A stretch of 64,000 nt of DNA from Rosellinia necatrix (taxonomy: Eukaryota; Ascomycota; Sordariomycetes; Xylariales; Xylariaceae). Positions 21,832-37,200 of the stretch are shown piece by piece (the stretch's first letter is position 1; each line of letters opens with the position of its first letter). Under the pieces are notes generated by a model, which saw only the letters and a program-made list of their open reading frames with translations, did no database searches and was not told the origin of the DNA. The DNA lies in contig JAGYVD010000009.1 of the NCBI GenBank assembly GCA_021209875.1, positions 806,001 to 870,000 of the forward strand, in the 5' to 3' direction. Made by a program: the position numbers and the translations under genes.

Positions 21832-24305
21832 ATGTCGCAAAGCAAAGGCGGCCGTGGTGGTGCCGCCGCGAAGGGCAAAAAGCCCGGCAAGCCAGGGGCC
21901 GATGAGAAGAGGGAAGACGCTCTCCAGGCTGTGGTATGTGCTTTCCCATCCATCCATGCCTATTTATTCCCATCTGCTCTCATCTGCTCTCATCTGCTCT
22001 CATCTGCTCTCATCTGCTCTTATCTGTTCCCATCTGCCCTTATCTGCTCCCATCTACGGCCGCTGGGTTGCCGCCGCCGGGTTGCCGCCGCCGCTGCTAA
22101 CATACCATCTAGGTCATCGCCGACGACTTCCAGCCCAGGTTTTTACCCTTCTCTCTCGACAAGCCAAGAGTAAGCAAGCAAGCAGGCAAGCAAGCAGGCA
22201 AGCATGCAAGCAGACAAGCTGACTAGCCATCCGCACCCCCTTCTTCCCGGTGTCTATCGAGAGCCCCTCACTAACCCAATTCCCCTTTCTCCAGTGCCTC
22301 CTCCCGCTCGCCAACACGCCCCTCATCGAGTACACGCTAGAGTTCCTAGCCATGAACGACGTCCAAGAGGTTTATATATACTGTGGTGCGCATCACGAAC
22401 AAATAGAACGTTACATTCACAACTCCAGGTGGTCGCCAATAGCACGATCCTGTCCGTTTTCCACCCTCGAGTTCATCCGTGTTGCCGATGCGCGCTCCGC
22501 CGGCGACTTCCTTAGAGACCTGGACAAGCGCAACATCATTGGAGGCGACTTCGTTCTGGTACATGGAGACCTGGTTTCGAACCTGTCACTCGAAGGTGCC
22601 CTGGCGGCCCACAAGGCGAGGAGAGAGGCGAACCGCGATTCTTGCATGACCATGGTGCTACGCGAAGCTGGCGAGCGCGAACACCGTACCAAGCCGAAAA
22701 CGATAACCCCCGTCTTCATCGTCGATCCAAGGAAAAACCGGTGTCTCCACTACGAAGAGATCAGCCCCTTCCAGGCCGACCGCTACGTTGACCTAGACCC
22801 TGCTGTACTAGAAAATGCCGAGGCCGAAGTGCGAACTGATGTAATTGACCCCCAAATTGACATTTGCACCCCGGATGTGCTCGCCTTGTGGTCCGAGAGT
22901 TTTGACTACGAGGTTCCGCGAGCCAACTTTTTGCACGGTGTCCTAAAAGACTGGGAACTGAATGGTAAAATGATACATACCGAGATTGTCACGGAAGGCT
23001 ACGGTGCGAGAGCCACGAATCTACAAATGTATGATGCCATAAGCCAGGATATGCTGGCAGGTTGGACCTACCCCTTTACACCCGACTGCAATCTATTGAA
23101 AGGTCAAAGTTATCGCTTGCGGGATGGCAATGTCTACCAGGAAGATGATGTATTCGTCGAAGATGACACCGAGTCGTTCAACTCGGTCCTCGCCCGAGAC
23201 ACACATATCGGTTCTAAATCTATAATACAAAATTGTATTATCGGCCGAAATTGCAGGATCGGGAGCAACGTTCGGATCGCTAACAGTTTTATTTGGGACG
23301 ACGTCGAGATCGGCGACGATGCCGTCATCGAACACGCTATTGTTGCAGACGCTGTCCACATAGGGAAGGGTGCAGCTATCCACGAGGGCTCTCTGGTGTC
23401 ATACGGGGTTCGGATCGGTGAAAAGTCGGAGATTGAGGCTTCTACCGTGCTCTCACTTCTCACGTGTAACCGCGATTACCTCCCATCACAGCCCCAAATC
23501 GTCGGAGAGCAAGGCAAGGGTGCTGTATTTCAATACGAGGAGGAGGACGATTCGGGAGCGGCAGAGCTGGCCAGGTTAGAAAATTCCCTCCTTTACAATT
23601 TGGACCAACTCGACATCGATGCCTCGTCCGTTTCGACTCTCGATGAAGATGGCCTCTCCGATGATGGTTCCGAGGCCCCTTCAGCCACGCCAAGCCAACC
23701 GACGGGTAGATCACGACTCTCCTCATTTGCCTCAGATGACTCCGGCACGCCCAGCTTTTCCTCATTTCATGCGGATGCCGTCCATGGTTTGTTGGAGGTC
23801 CTTCGTGGCTCTGTGGGCGACTTTGACTCCGAGAAGCTAGAATTTACCTCATTACGACTGGCCAATAATGCATCGGACGTAGCCATGAGAAAAGCTGTGG
23901 CGACCGCTTTTGTCCGCCGTGCGGTAGAACTTATGAATGTCGACTCGAGCGGCCTCGATGCAGCCAAGGCAGCGAAAGAGGCGCTTACTTCTAGAGCAGG
24001 TGCGTCAGCATTCGTTGCGGATGTTGGTGTGGGCGGCGATTCTATCTCAGAGCAAGTAGAATTTGCCCTGGCGGTGCAGAGGGCGTGCGTGAGTAGTGCC
24101 AGGATTATCGAGTCCGGTAAGGCCGGAAACCTCCTAGCCGCTATGCTGCAACAAATGTACGACTTGGACGTTTTGGAAGAGGAAGGTCTTATTGCCTGGT
24201 GGGGAGACGCTAGGGGCAAAGAGGGCGAGGTAATGCCGGTCATCCGGGCTAAGTGCCAGGCACTGATTGAGTGGCTTGAGAACGCCGAGGAAGAAAGCGA
24301 TGATG

Positions 24306-24336
<31 letters not shown>

Positions 24337-24340
24337 CTGA
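21832..24340 (+). CDS. GCD6: translation initiation factor eIF2B subunit epsilon
   Basis: Three exons: 21832-21933, 22113-22169 and 22295-24340, with phase-0 joints and GT-AG introns, giving 734 aa. This is the catalytic subunit of the eIF2B complex, the GDP-GTP exchange factor for eIF2 in the cytosol. A nucleotidyltransferase-like fold opens after a Lys/Gly-rich N-terminus (VIADDFQPRFLP, LANTPLIEYTLEFL, GDFVLVHGDLVSN). A left-handed beta-helix of hexapeptide repeats lies around 360-445 (IIGRNCRIGSNVRIANSFIW, VIEHAIVADAVHIGKG). An acidic, Ser-rich linker leads to the C-terminal W2/eIF5C domain (about 560-720) with the aromatic/acidic boxes LLAAMLQQMYDLDVLEEEG and WLENAEEE. The protein ends in a run of Asp encoded by a GAT repeat. 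Length is as expected for the family. Both introns are filled with short tandem repeats. Confidence 0.96.
21971..22056. repeat. CATCTGCTCT 10-bp tandem repeat in GCD6 intron 1
   Basis: Five perfect 10-bp units (21971-22020) are followed by about three degenerate ones, then two copies of GGGTTGCCGCCGCC. The repeat is wholly inside the first intron. Confidence 0.9.
22170..22222. repeat. AAGCAAGCAGGC tandem repeat in GCD6 intron 2
   Basis: Directly after the donor GTAAGC, the intron is built of AAGC/AGGC units. The donor itself is part of the repeat. Confidence 0.8.
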
Positions 24341-25271
24341 GGCCACGCCCGCGGGCCCAGCTAATAAATGGCCACCAAACGAACGTGGGGGACCCAATAT
24401 GAAAATTTACCCCTTGCTTTCGAACGCTCGAATAGAAAAATATGACGTCCGGGAACAAAAGCAACGGAGCGCATTTGTTGCATAGAACTAGGCGTAGGCA
24501 TAGTGATGGTCAATGACCATTAATGTTCTAAACGTGGTTATATATCTAGATAGGGGGAGAATAAAGTACCTTACAAGTAAAATGGAAAGCTGTACCGCCT
24601 TTGGGGTGGGCATTCGGTGATCCTCGCTGGTCTAACTATTACCTAAATCTGCCTGCCATGCACCTTCAATGTTTCCATTAGTTATATACGTAAGGCGACT
24701 ACCTGTTAACCCTAACCCCCAGACCTGTCTGCTCCGTTATCAAGGAACCAATGGCGGCCAGGCCGTGGCCCTATGAAAATAGGTTCGCAGCGCTCAACGA
24801 AGTCACCTATTAGCGCGAACGCTTCTTACCCGCTTTGGAGCTGGGCGTCTTCTTCTCTTTGCATAGCTAGTATCTTCTTGGCTATATAGACTTGGGGTTA
24901 GGGGCAAGAGATTGTCGCCATCGCTAGACGATGATGCACCTATAGTTCAAGAGTTCAGCGCTTCACGGGGGAAGATTGTTCCTTCCGTTTTTGTTTCCCC
25001 CGTTATTTTCTGTATACATCAACCTGGGAGTGTTAAACCGAACAGACACAATTAAATAATCTCCAGGGAGACACGATATATGCGCAGGTCTGGTTTCTGT
25101 CTCCTTTTAACTCGGCCCCCGGGCTAGTCGATGAATGTATAAATGATGTAGGGCAGCCATTGCATTAAGCCCCTAGGCTAGGAACGAGGGCTTAGCTCAG
25201 CCGAGTAAGATTCACCGAAAAAAATGCAATCATATCTATCTATATAAAGGGTACATATACAAGGTAGAAGC
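24341..25271. other. intergenic, GCD6 3' flank
   Basis: No frame of interest. The base composition is ordinary until the retrotransposon begins. Confidence 0.6.
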
Positions 25272-25276
25272 AAAGC
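25272..25276. other. target-site duplication, left copy
   Basis: AAAGC immediately before the TG of the left LTR. It matches AAAGC right after the CA of the right LTR (39717-39721). Confidence 0.85.
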
Positions 25277-25522
25277 TGTTAAGATACAGGAGTACAGATT
25301 GAGATACGGAAGTACATCACCTTACGGACCCACTTAGGGATCTACTAATGACCCACTGGATCTTTTGTGCCCTTATTTATAAACTGCTGTATTATTAGCT
25401 TTACTTTTTTTTTTGCTAATTAAAAAATTAAAGTTATATATTAGTTTTAATTTAAAATTTTTGTTATATTAGCTGTAGCTAGCAATATAATATTATTATT
25501 TTATGTACTGCTAGCTTTTATA
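25277..25522 (+). repeat. left LTR, 246 bp
   Basis: It aligns without gaps to 39471-39716. Positions 1-96 keep G/C at all 28 differing sites, while positions 104-246 are A/T at all 22 differing sites. The left third is therefore essentially unmutated and the rest is mutated. Confidence 0.92.
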
Positions 25523-28500
25523 TAATAGTTAGTAATTATTTTAAGCGTTTTTATTTATTAAAACAATTTTTAATAAACAAATTTAACTTATTATTATAAA
25601 ATTTAATTTTAAATTAATAGTTAACTTTAACTGATCTATTTAATTAGATTATTTATTAAACTTTTAGTAAAAATTTTATTATTAATTTTTATTATTAATA
25701 TATTATATAATAAAGTTATATTTAATTTTTAAAAGCTTAGCGTATATAAAACAGTTTATTACTACTATATAAAACAGGCTATAGCTTTATTAAAAAATTT
25801 AATTATTAATATAATATTTAAATATTAAACGTAAAACTATAAAGTTTTTTAATTATATTTTATTAAAAACTTTTAAAAATAATACTTAAGATTTTTTATA
25901 TATATTAATTATTTATAAGCAATAAAAAACAACTGCTTTAAAAACGTTAAAAATAGTTTATTAAAATAAAAACAATTTATTTTTATTTAATATATAAAAG
26001 CAGAAGCTAGAACTAATATTTAACTTTATTAAATTTAATGTTATTACTGCTATAAAAAATTTTAATTTTTATTTATTTTAGCTAAAATTTTTATATTAAA
26101 CTTAAAATAAATAAATTATTTTTAACCAGTAAATTTTTAAAACATAATTAATAATTAATTAAAAACGCTAATAAAACTTATTTATAAAATTTATATATAA
26201 ATTAAAAAAAACTAATTTTTAAAACTTATATTTTATTAAATATATTAGTTATTTTTTTAGCACTAAAAGCAAGTAGTTAATTTTTCTAATTAAACTAAAA
26301 ATAAAAATAAAAAATATTTTTATTACTTCTATAAAATATAATATAAATTTTTAATAGTAAACTTAGCTATTTTTATGCTGATTTAATCAGCGGAAAATTT
26401 AACTAAAAATTATTTAAAAGTTAATTAAAAATAAAAAATAAAATAATTAATACTTTTATATTAAAACAATAAAACATTATTTTTATATTTATTTTTTAAA
26501 TATTATTTTGTTAAAAATAATACTACTTTTAAAAACCTGTATTAATAAATATAACATTTACGTCTATAAAAAGCAGAAAATTAACTATATAAAATCGTAA
26601 AACTATATTAAGTCCTAATATTTTTAAATTATTTTTTTTTAAATAAATTTTAAAAACCTGCTAGTAAAAATTAAAGCAAAAAAACAAAATAGCTTAAGCC
26701 AGGTATAACTTATTAGCAAAAAGTAGAAAAAAAAATAAAAAAAAAAATAAAAAATCGGAAAGTTTATAAAAGTTTTTATTTTTTTTTTTATTACTACTAC
26801 TTTTACTGCTTTTTATTTTTTTATATTATAATATATTAATTTAAATTATAAATAAAACATAGCAGTTATTTATAAAATTATTAATAATATAGGCCTAAGT
26901 TTATATTTAAAATTATAATATTTAATAAACAAAAATGTTTAGCTAAAAACTTATAACGTAATAAAAAATATAATAAATAACGAAAAAAAAAATCAACTAA
27001 TGCAAGCTTATAATAAAATTCTAGCTTTTATTTAAAATAAAGCTAACTATTTTTAAATTTTTATTTATAGATTTAAACAGTTAATTAATTAATTAAGTTT
27101 AAAATAAACATTATTTTACCGCAGTTTATATTATAAAATATTATCAGGTATTTATTTTTTAATATTTTTATTTATATTATTAATTTAACCTAGCATAATG
27201 CTGCAACTATTTTTATTACTACTTATTATACCGCAACTACTTTTAATTTTATTAATAATATTATAATTATTTTAAAAGCATTAAATATTATATAAAACAT
27301 AACTATATATTTTTTATTTAAGCTTGTTAAACAATAAACTAAATAATTTAAGTTTGTAAAATAATAAAATATAAAATAAAATATATTATAAAAATATGTT
27401 TAATTAATATATAAACTACTATATTAACTATTAAACAGATATAAATATTAAAAATTTTAACTATTAATAATATTTTAAGCTTAAAATTAAAAAATAAATA
27501 TATATAAAAACAAAATTTATAATAAATTAAAACCTAAAATATTTAAATATTACGATTTAACTTTAATTATATAATATATTAATAAACTAAACTATTTAAA
27601 AAACGTTTAAAAATATTAATTATATTTAAAAATTTAATATAAAAATTATAATAGATTTTTTATTAGCAGGGGCGTATTAGTTTAAAAGTCTAACTTAAAA
27701 CTTAAAAGCGTAAATTATTTAAGATCTAGATTTTGTTAAAACAAAGCTTAAAAAACAGTTTTAAAAAATAAACTTGAAGTTATAAAAATAACAGACAGCA
27801 AAAATATAATTTTACTAATAAAATAAATAAGTTAATTAATAAATATATTAATAATAAAATTAAATATTATAATAAAATAAAAAACGCTAATAAAAACTAT
27901 ATTATTTATTATATATTTAATAACCTGGATAATTATTTAAAAATTTTAGTTAAACTTTAAAAATTAAAAAACATTATAGCTGATTTACAGAATTAAATAA
28001 GCACTTATAAATATTTTGCTATAAAATAGTAGCATACTATTTATACTAAGCAAAAAACATATAATTAAAAAATCTAAAAATTAAAGAATTTAATTAAAAA
28101 AAAAAACAAAAAAAAAGAAAATATTAACTTAAATATTAATTAATTTTAAATAAAATATCAGCGAAAATATAACAATAAAACTAATAATAACAAATTATTT
28201 TTATTTTTAAATATAATGCTTATGTTTAATAATTTTTTTAAAAAAATGCTGAACTTATTTTAACTTTAAACTTAACTTTAAACTACTTTAAAATAAAATA
28301 ATAAAAAAGCTGAAAAAAAAGTTACTAATGCAGTTAAAAGTTTTTAAAAAAACTATAATAATTACGGACGTAATAATTAAAAGGTCGTAATTAAAAAATT
28401 ATAATTAAAATAAAAAAATTAGTCGAATATATTTAAATAACTAGTAAAAATAGTATAAACGTATATACTAATAAATAATTTAATATATTATAATTTAAAA

Positions 28501-31500
28501 ACAAAAACTTTTATATATTTAAACGCGCCGTCAAATAAATAAAAAGTTTAAACCTAATTATAACTTTAATTTTAATAACATTTTTAAAAGTAACAACAGC
28601 AATAATAAAAAAGCCGTTAAATTAAAAATATTTAAAAAGACGTTATAAAAAACGTTTTATTAAATAATAACGCTATATTATTTTTTATATATTATTAAAT
28701 ATAAATATAACAAACGATAAACAAATTTTAAATTAAATATTTAATATTATATTAAACAACATGTTTAATAAAAAAAAATATTATTAAATAGTAATTATTT
28801 TTTTAAAATTTTTAAATATCGCTTTAAATTATTATTATATATAATATTAAAAAAACAGCAGAAAATATATATTAATATAATTTAAGCATAAATTTTGCAA
28901 ATTATTTAATATTAATAAAACTAATCGATAATTTAATATATTTTAAAACTATAAAAAACAATACAGCAAATTAATATATTAAAAGCAAATTATAATGTTA
29001 GAGTTTTTAAGCATTATAAAAATAAAAATAATTAAATTATTTATTATAAAAATAAAAATATAACTAAAAAGCTTTTTTATTTTAAAACAATTGTTTATAT
29101 AAATAATAATATATTTTCAGCTTTTATTAATACAGCTTTTTTTTGTTTAATATTACAAAAATATTTTATTATATATTATCTAACTATTATTATAAAACAA
29201 TTAAACTTTTTAAGCTAAACAGCATTAAAAATAGTTTATAAATAATAAAATGCGCTAATATTTATATTTAATTAAAAAACATAAATAAATAATTTTAAAC
29301 TATTATATAATATATATATATCGTTAATTAATTTAGTTATAAAATGCTACTAAAAATTAAATTTTTAAATAGCATTAGTTTTATATAATTTAAAAGCAAA
29401 AAAACTAAAACAATAAGCTTTAAATCAGTAATTTAAATTAATATATTATTTTATTAGTAATAAAATAAATAAACTAAAGCTTTATTATAAAATAATTTTT
29501 ATTTAAGCAAAAATATTATTATAATTATATTAACGTTAAAAATAACGATTATAATAAAACACTTAAAAGTTTTAATTATAAACTAAGTTTATATAGTAAT
29601 TTTTAAACTTATTATAAATCCCGCAGAAAATCTATATAATATTATATAAAATAACGTAATAAATAAATATAATTAAGTTATAAAATTTATTAATTTTAAA
29701 ACGCTATTAATAATTATATATAAAAAAATATTTTAAAATATTTAAAATATATGCAAATATATAAAATATAAAACATATATTAGTAATTTTAAAAGCAGCA
29801 ACCGGAGCTATATATAATATATTAATTAAAAACGTATTAAACGTACAAAAAAAAAACGTTAATAATAAAAAAAAGAATAAATATAAGCATAGTTATTTTT
29901 ATAATTTTTCTAATCCTGTAAATAAAATATTATAATTTTAGCTCGATAAATTAAAATTAATATATTTTTAAACTAAAGCTTAAAATATATAAGCAGATTA
30001 AATAAATAATACGAAAATATTTTTATTTATTTTGCTTAAAGCTTAATAAATTTAATAACAGTATTAAAATATTTATTTATTTTAAAACTAATATAAATAT
30101 AAATAATCTAAACTAATAATTATATTAGCAGTTTTAAAAAACATATAAATAATTAAAATAATTTTATAATTATTAAAAATACTAGAGTAGTAAAACTAGT
30201 ACTGCTGGGCTAACTTTATCTAATCGTATTACTAGCTTTTATTATATAGCAAAAAAATAAACCAAAGCTTATAATAAATTTTAAAAAAATAAATATAAAA
30301 GTTATAAATAACGCTTATTTTTTTTTTAAATAAGATAATATATTAGAAGCTATATATAACGCTACAGTATTTACAGTTATAAATATTATAAAAAATACTA
30401 TTAATAATTTATAAAAAAATAAATAAATATAAAATAGCTTTTATTATTTTATATTATAAACAAAAGCAACTTATAATTATAATAATAAAATTAAAGTTAT
30501 TTTTAGATTTTTTAATATAAAATAAAAATTTAATAAAACTTTACTTATAAAAATTTATATTAATATATATTAATAATATTATAATTTTTTAAAACAATAA
30601 CAGATTATATTTATTATTTAAACATTATTTTTAATATTTTTATAAAATCAGGCTATATTATAGCGCTTAAAAAATATTTTTTTATATAGCACGGATTTAA
30701 AGCGTTAAAATAACATATGTTTAAATTAAAGCTGTTTATAAACAAAAAAAAAAATAAAGCTATAAAGAACTTAATAATATTTAAAAATTTTTAAAAACTT
30801 AAAAGTAGATTAAAGCTTATAAGTTTTTAATAATATTATATTTATTAGTTCGCAGGTATTGCCGCGTTATTAAATAAATTTAAAACATTAAGATTTAAAA
30901 ACTGCTTAAAAAAAACTAATTTTATTAAAACTAAATAAGCATGCAATTATTAACTACTATTTAAAATATTGCTTTTTAAACTAGATTTTAAAACAAATAT
31001 AATATTAACTTAAGTATAAAAATAATATAATAATATAGTAGCTTATAAAAATAAAATATAAAAACAAGCATAAAAACATAAAATACTTTTAAAAACTATA
31101 TTTATAAAGCTATTAATTAAATGTTTTTAATTATAATAAACTTTTTATTTTATAAGTTAATTTAAGCAAATTAAACAATATTAAAGCAAAGCTATATTAA
31201 AAATAAAAAATAATAAATTATATTTTATATTATTTTTATTTTGCGTATTAATATTTATTAAAAAATAATATAATATTTATAAAATTAAAACTTATAGTTT
31301 AATATAAATATTAAAAAACTTATTTAATATTTTAATTATAGCAAAATATATATATATATAAATTATACTGTAATAACATAAGCTTTTTAATTAACTATTA
31401 AACGTTTAAAAAATTTAGTTGTTTAATTAATTAAAAAATGTTTTTAATTAAATATAATAAAAAATTTAAATATATTATATATTAAATAAAACATTTATAA

Positions 31501-34189
31501 ATGCTAATATATTATTTAAACTATTTTAAACAAATAATGCTATTATTTTGCTTATATAGCTTTTAAGCTTTTTAAAGCTATATTATTTTTAATAATAATT
31601 TAATAGCAAGCTAAAAAAAAACAGCCTGCGATTAAAAAAATTAAAACAAATTAAATTACTATAATATAAAAAAATGCTAACGCGTTAATTAAAACGTTAA
31701 AACTTAAATATTAAAATATATAACCAATATTTATACTGCAATAAATTATAATAATACTAGCTATATTAAAAATAAAAATTATGTTGCAAAATATATAAAA
31801 TATAACAGTATTAATAATATATATAGCATTTAAAATATAAAACAATATAATAAAAGCTATATAAACTAACCATATATTTTATATAATATATAAACGTTTA
31901 ATAAAATTATATAAAAATATTAAAACAAATAAAAAAAGTTTATTATTATTTTATATATATTCTGCTACGATTTAAAATTTAAGCTAATATATTATATAAA
32001 TAATAATAAAAATAAACTGGTTATTTTTGCTATTATTTAAACTAAAGCACTGCAAATAACGCACAATAATTAAACCTATTTTAAAATATAATAGACAGCT
32101 AATTATTTATAATTTATACTGTTTTTTTAAATATTAAAAACATGTTATAAAATATATTAAAACTTGTTTTATATATATATTAATAAAAAAACTAAGCATT
32201 AATTATATAAAGATTTTTAACTAATTAATATTTTATATATATTTTTTTTATATTATGTTTTAATTTTATTATTAAACTGCTAGACTTTATAAATAAAAAT
32301 AACGTAGTATTAGCAGTAGTATATAAATTATTTAAATTTATTAAATATATTATTAGCAAAAATTTATATATTATAAAAATTAAGCTTAACTATATATATT
32401 TTATATATATTTTAACTAAAAATTATTAAACGTTTTTATATTAAATATTAATTTTAAACTAATAAGTGGACTATAAACAGCATTATATAAAATAAGCAAT
32501 ATTAATATTAAAATAACAGCATTATATTATTAAGCAGCTAATAAACAAATTAAACATATTATTTAAATATTATAAACTTTATTAATTATTATATTAAAAA
32601 AAGCTTAAAGTTAATAATTAAAAAATTTTATTAAACATGCTATATATTATTTTAATATATTAAAATCTGTTATTACTAAATAAATACTATATAAGTTATT
32701 ATATAAAAAAAATTTAAAACTTTTTATTAATTAGCTTTAAAATTAAAAATAACTATATATAAACGTAACAAATATTATAATAAAAAGCAGCAAATATTAT
32801 AATAATTATATAAACAAAAATAAAAATATATTATAACAACAGATATAATAAACTATTAATTATTAATAAATATAACTTAATATATATTAAATTAATAAAG
32901 TTTAAACAGCTTAAATATTATTTATAAAATTAAACTAAGCTTATTTTTTTAAAGTTAGTCCGTTTATAGTTAAAAAAAACTTAACGATTTTAAATATTGC
33001 ATTAAGCTATTTAAATAATTATATTAATAAAAAACATTTTAATTAAATATTTTAAATTAATAAAAAAATATTTATAATTATAAAATATTAGAACTAAGCA
33101 GCTTAAATATAAATAGTATTAATAAATAAATTATTAAAAATATTATCGATTATATAAAAACACGTCTAATTTTATTTCTAACAGCTAAAATATAACCGTG
33201 CTATAAAGTTAAATAGTTTAAATATATAAAAAAAATATAAAAACTAGCAATAAATTTTAAATAAAATGTTTTTAATTTACTGCAACAATACTACAAATAA
33301 ACTAAAACTAAAGCATTTATATATTAACTTAAAAATAAAAAGTTATTAAAATAACTATATATTATAATAAAATATTTAAAAAATAAACGTTTAATATTTA
33401 ATATTTATTTTTTATTATTATTTTAATATAATATTAAAAAGCATAACAGTTTTAAATATAACGTTAAAAAGTTTAACATAACTAAAAATAATAAGTTTTT
33501 ATTAGCTGTATTTAATCGGCTAAAAAGCTAAAATAAAAATAATACTAATATAAATATATCGCGTTTATATAAACATATAAAAAAGTTTATAAAACTTTTT
33601 AATATTTTTTTAATAATATAAGTTATTTTTTTATTATTTTTAGTTTGCAGTATATATGCACCTAATAATAAAAATACTTTAATACTAAATAAATATTATA
33701 TATTTTTTTATATTTAAAACAAATATTATATATAATTTATAATTGTGCCTGCTAACTTATATTAATTATGTTTTTTTTAAAATAGATTAGTAAAAATAAC
33801 GTATAAAATGCAAATTAACATAACTTTGTTTAAAATAAAAAAACTTTTTATTTCTGCTATTTATTTATATAGCTTATTATATAATTTTATTTTATTATAA
33901 GTTTTATTTTTATACGTTATAAATATACAGCTTATTTATAATTATTAAAAAGCATAGCTTTTTTATTAAGTTATTTTTTATTTATTATGTATTAAAAGAT
34001 TTATTATTAAAATGCTAGCGTATGTTTTTAGCGCTAATTAATATAAAATTAATTTTATATTAGTTATTATTAATAAAACTAAAAATTAAAAAAAATTATT
34101 ATAATTATTATAAATAAAAACGTAAAGCTATTTTTGTTAATAATCGTTAATATTTTTAAACTAATAAAATAATATATAATATTATATTA

Positions 34190-34275
34190 GCTATATATTA
34201 AAGTATATATGCAGCAGAAAAAGTATATATAATTGTTTATATTATTTATATATTTTCTGCAGATTATATTAATTA
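34190..34275. repeat. imperfect inverted repeat with GCAGAAAA core
   Basis: GCAGCAGAAAAAGTATATATA (left arm) faces TATATATTTTCTGCAG (right arm) across about 20 A/T bases within the mutated element. It could be a hairpin or abutting ends of a nested insertion; A+T-richness makes chance pairing likely. Confidence 0.35.
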
Positions 34276-37200
34276 TATTTAATTATTTAGTATTAATAAA
34301 AAAATATTTATTAATTTTTATTTAATTTTAATAATATTAATATTAATATAATTTATTAAAAATTTATTTTAAAAGCAACTTTAAATTATAATATAAATAA
34401 CGTTATATAGATATAACAGGACAAGTTTAATAATAAGCTTGTATTAAAGGATTAATAACTAACGTCTGCTAGGCTTTATTTATAATATTTTTAAACAATT
34501 ATTAAGTTATATTTAAATATATTAAATAAAGCTTGCAGTAATGCTATAATTTTTTGTTTATTTTAATTTTTTTATATTAAATGTTTTAGCATTAATTATA
34601 ATTATATATAATATTAATATTATAAAACAACTAATTTATGCTTTTATTATAACGTTTTTAATTATTATAAAGTTGATTATAGTTTTAAAAGTTAAATATT
34701 TATATAATATATAAAAAAAAGATTATAAGCGAAAAAATGCTTTTATTTTATATATTTTAGTAAAAATATTTTTAATAAAATTAATGCTTTAGATTTAAGC
34801 TAAATTATTTTAAATATTTTATTAAATATTAATGCTATTAATAAGCGCGTTTATCGTTATATTTAAAACGTTTTATATGTTAATAAAGCAGAACAAATTA
34901 AAATATTATATATATTAATAACTATAGCTTGTATTATTAGTTTTATAACTTTATAAAACTTTATTATTAGTTTTGTTAAAATTAAATAAAATATATTTAA
35001 ATATATTGCACCGTATAAAATTAATTATATACGTTTTATTAGCGCAGATATAATAAATAGCTACTATATTACTATTAAAGTTAATAACGTTTAATATAGC
35101 TGTTATAAATTTTATGTTAGGCATAAATATTAATGTTATATTAACGCTACTAACGGTTGTATTATATTTATAAATATAAAAATTAAATATTTTGTTTTTA
35201 AGCAACAGCTAATTATTATTAAAATTAATAAACAAAAAATTTGTTGATAAGCTAAAAATAAAAGCTATAACGATATAATTAAAGCATTTTTATATTTAAT
35301 ATTACTAATAAAAATGCTAATTAATATAACGGCTAATATTAATAGCATTTATTATATTTATTATAATTTAACAGTAATTAAGCTTATTAATTTATATAGT
35401 AAAAACTTTATAAATGTTTTAAAAAATATTAATATAGCTATAGCTGCGTTAAATTTATTTTAGCTGTTTTAAGTAGCGCTATTTGTTTATAATAATAAAC
35501 TTAAACAAGTTGTAAATATTTTTATTAAAAAATAAAAACTTTATAACGTTAATTTATATAAAACTTTGCTTTAAAACGCTAAAAATAGTATTTTTAAAAC
35601 ATTAAACAAGCTTATTAATTATTTTAACGCGTATTTTAAACAATAAAAAAAAGCTAACGTATATTTAAAAGTTATTAAAAAATCTGTTTGTTTATCGTAT
35701 AATATTATTTATAAACTTATGTTTTAAAAAAAAATAGCAGAACTTATTTTTTGCTAACTTACGCGTGTAATAGCTATTTTAATACCTGATTTAATTAAGC
35801 AAAAATATATAATTATATAGCTAGTTATATTATTTAATTTTTATAATTTTTTATATTTTTTAACTTAATAACGTTTTAAAAATAAAATTTTAAAACGTTA
35901 AATATATGTTATTATAATTTTTAAAAGCTACTTTTAATAATATAAAAATTAAATAAATTTTTATTTAAAACATAATAAAAGTTATATATATAAAACGCGA
36001 TATTAATAATAAGTTATAAACTTGTTAGCAAGCTTATATTATATAATATTTAAATATTATTTTTTTTTAAAAAACAGAAAAATAAAATTTATTAATACTT
36101 AAACAGTATAAATATTATTATATAAAATAAGCAGCAAAAAAAAAAGCTATTTAAATTATAAAGCATATATTATTAAATAAATTTACGTTTTATACAAATT
36201 AAATTATTTGCTAGTATTAATTATAGAAGTGTTAATTTTATTAGCTTATAAAGCTGTTTATATTTAATTAAATAAAAAATAAAAATATATTAGTATTATA
36301 AAGTTTATTGCTTTTACCCCAGCTTATTTATATTAGCAAAAAAAATAAAAAACTTTTATATTTATTAAAATTAAAATTTCTGCAATTTAGATTTAAAAAA
36401 AACTATAAGCGAATATATTTATAAAAAAGCTTATATAACATAAAAATAAATTAAACGTTATTATTAAACTTATTTAATTAATATATAAAAATACTGCGCT
36501 AGCCGAAATAAAAGCTATAGCTAAAACAATAATATTAAATAATATTATAAAAAAAGTTAATTTTTATTAATATTTAATTAACTTTAACAGTAAATATATA
36601 AAATATTATAATATTACAGCTTTTTTAGCAATATAACATCTGTTTAATTATATTAACAGCAAAAACGCTGCAGAAAGCGCAAACTTTACTGCAGCTATTT
36701 AAAAAGTTAATATAGTTTAAAACAAACAAGTTAACACTGTTAAAAAATTATAAATAAATAAACAAATTAAAAAACAAGAAAACTTTAATAAAAATATTAA
36801 CGAAAATATTAATAAAAAAAAAAAGTATATAAAGTATTAAATAACACTGTTTAAGTTAATATTAACATATAAAAAAACGGTAATAAAAACAAAATTAATA
36901 TTAATATATTTTAATATATAACAAGATATAATATTAATATTGCAAAAATATTAAAACAATAAAGCATTATAAAAAATAAATCTAATTGTTTTTTATAAAA
37001 TATTTATAATTAAGCAATAAATAAAAAAAGTTTATTATAAACGATCTTTAAGTTGTATTATACAGCTATAAACTATTAATAAAATGTTTAAAAAGCGGAA
37101 AATTAGCATTAAAATATATTTTTTTTAAATTACTATTATAAAACGCGGCAGACCGGCATAAATTTAAAATAATATAATTAATACTAATTATTAAGCGATA

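Noticed and set aside
34951..35205. 84-codon minus-strand frame in the AT-rich block
   Set aside because: It is an Ile/Asn/Lys/Phe-rich chance frame in mutated DNA with no recognisable domain.
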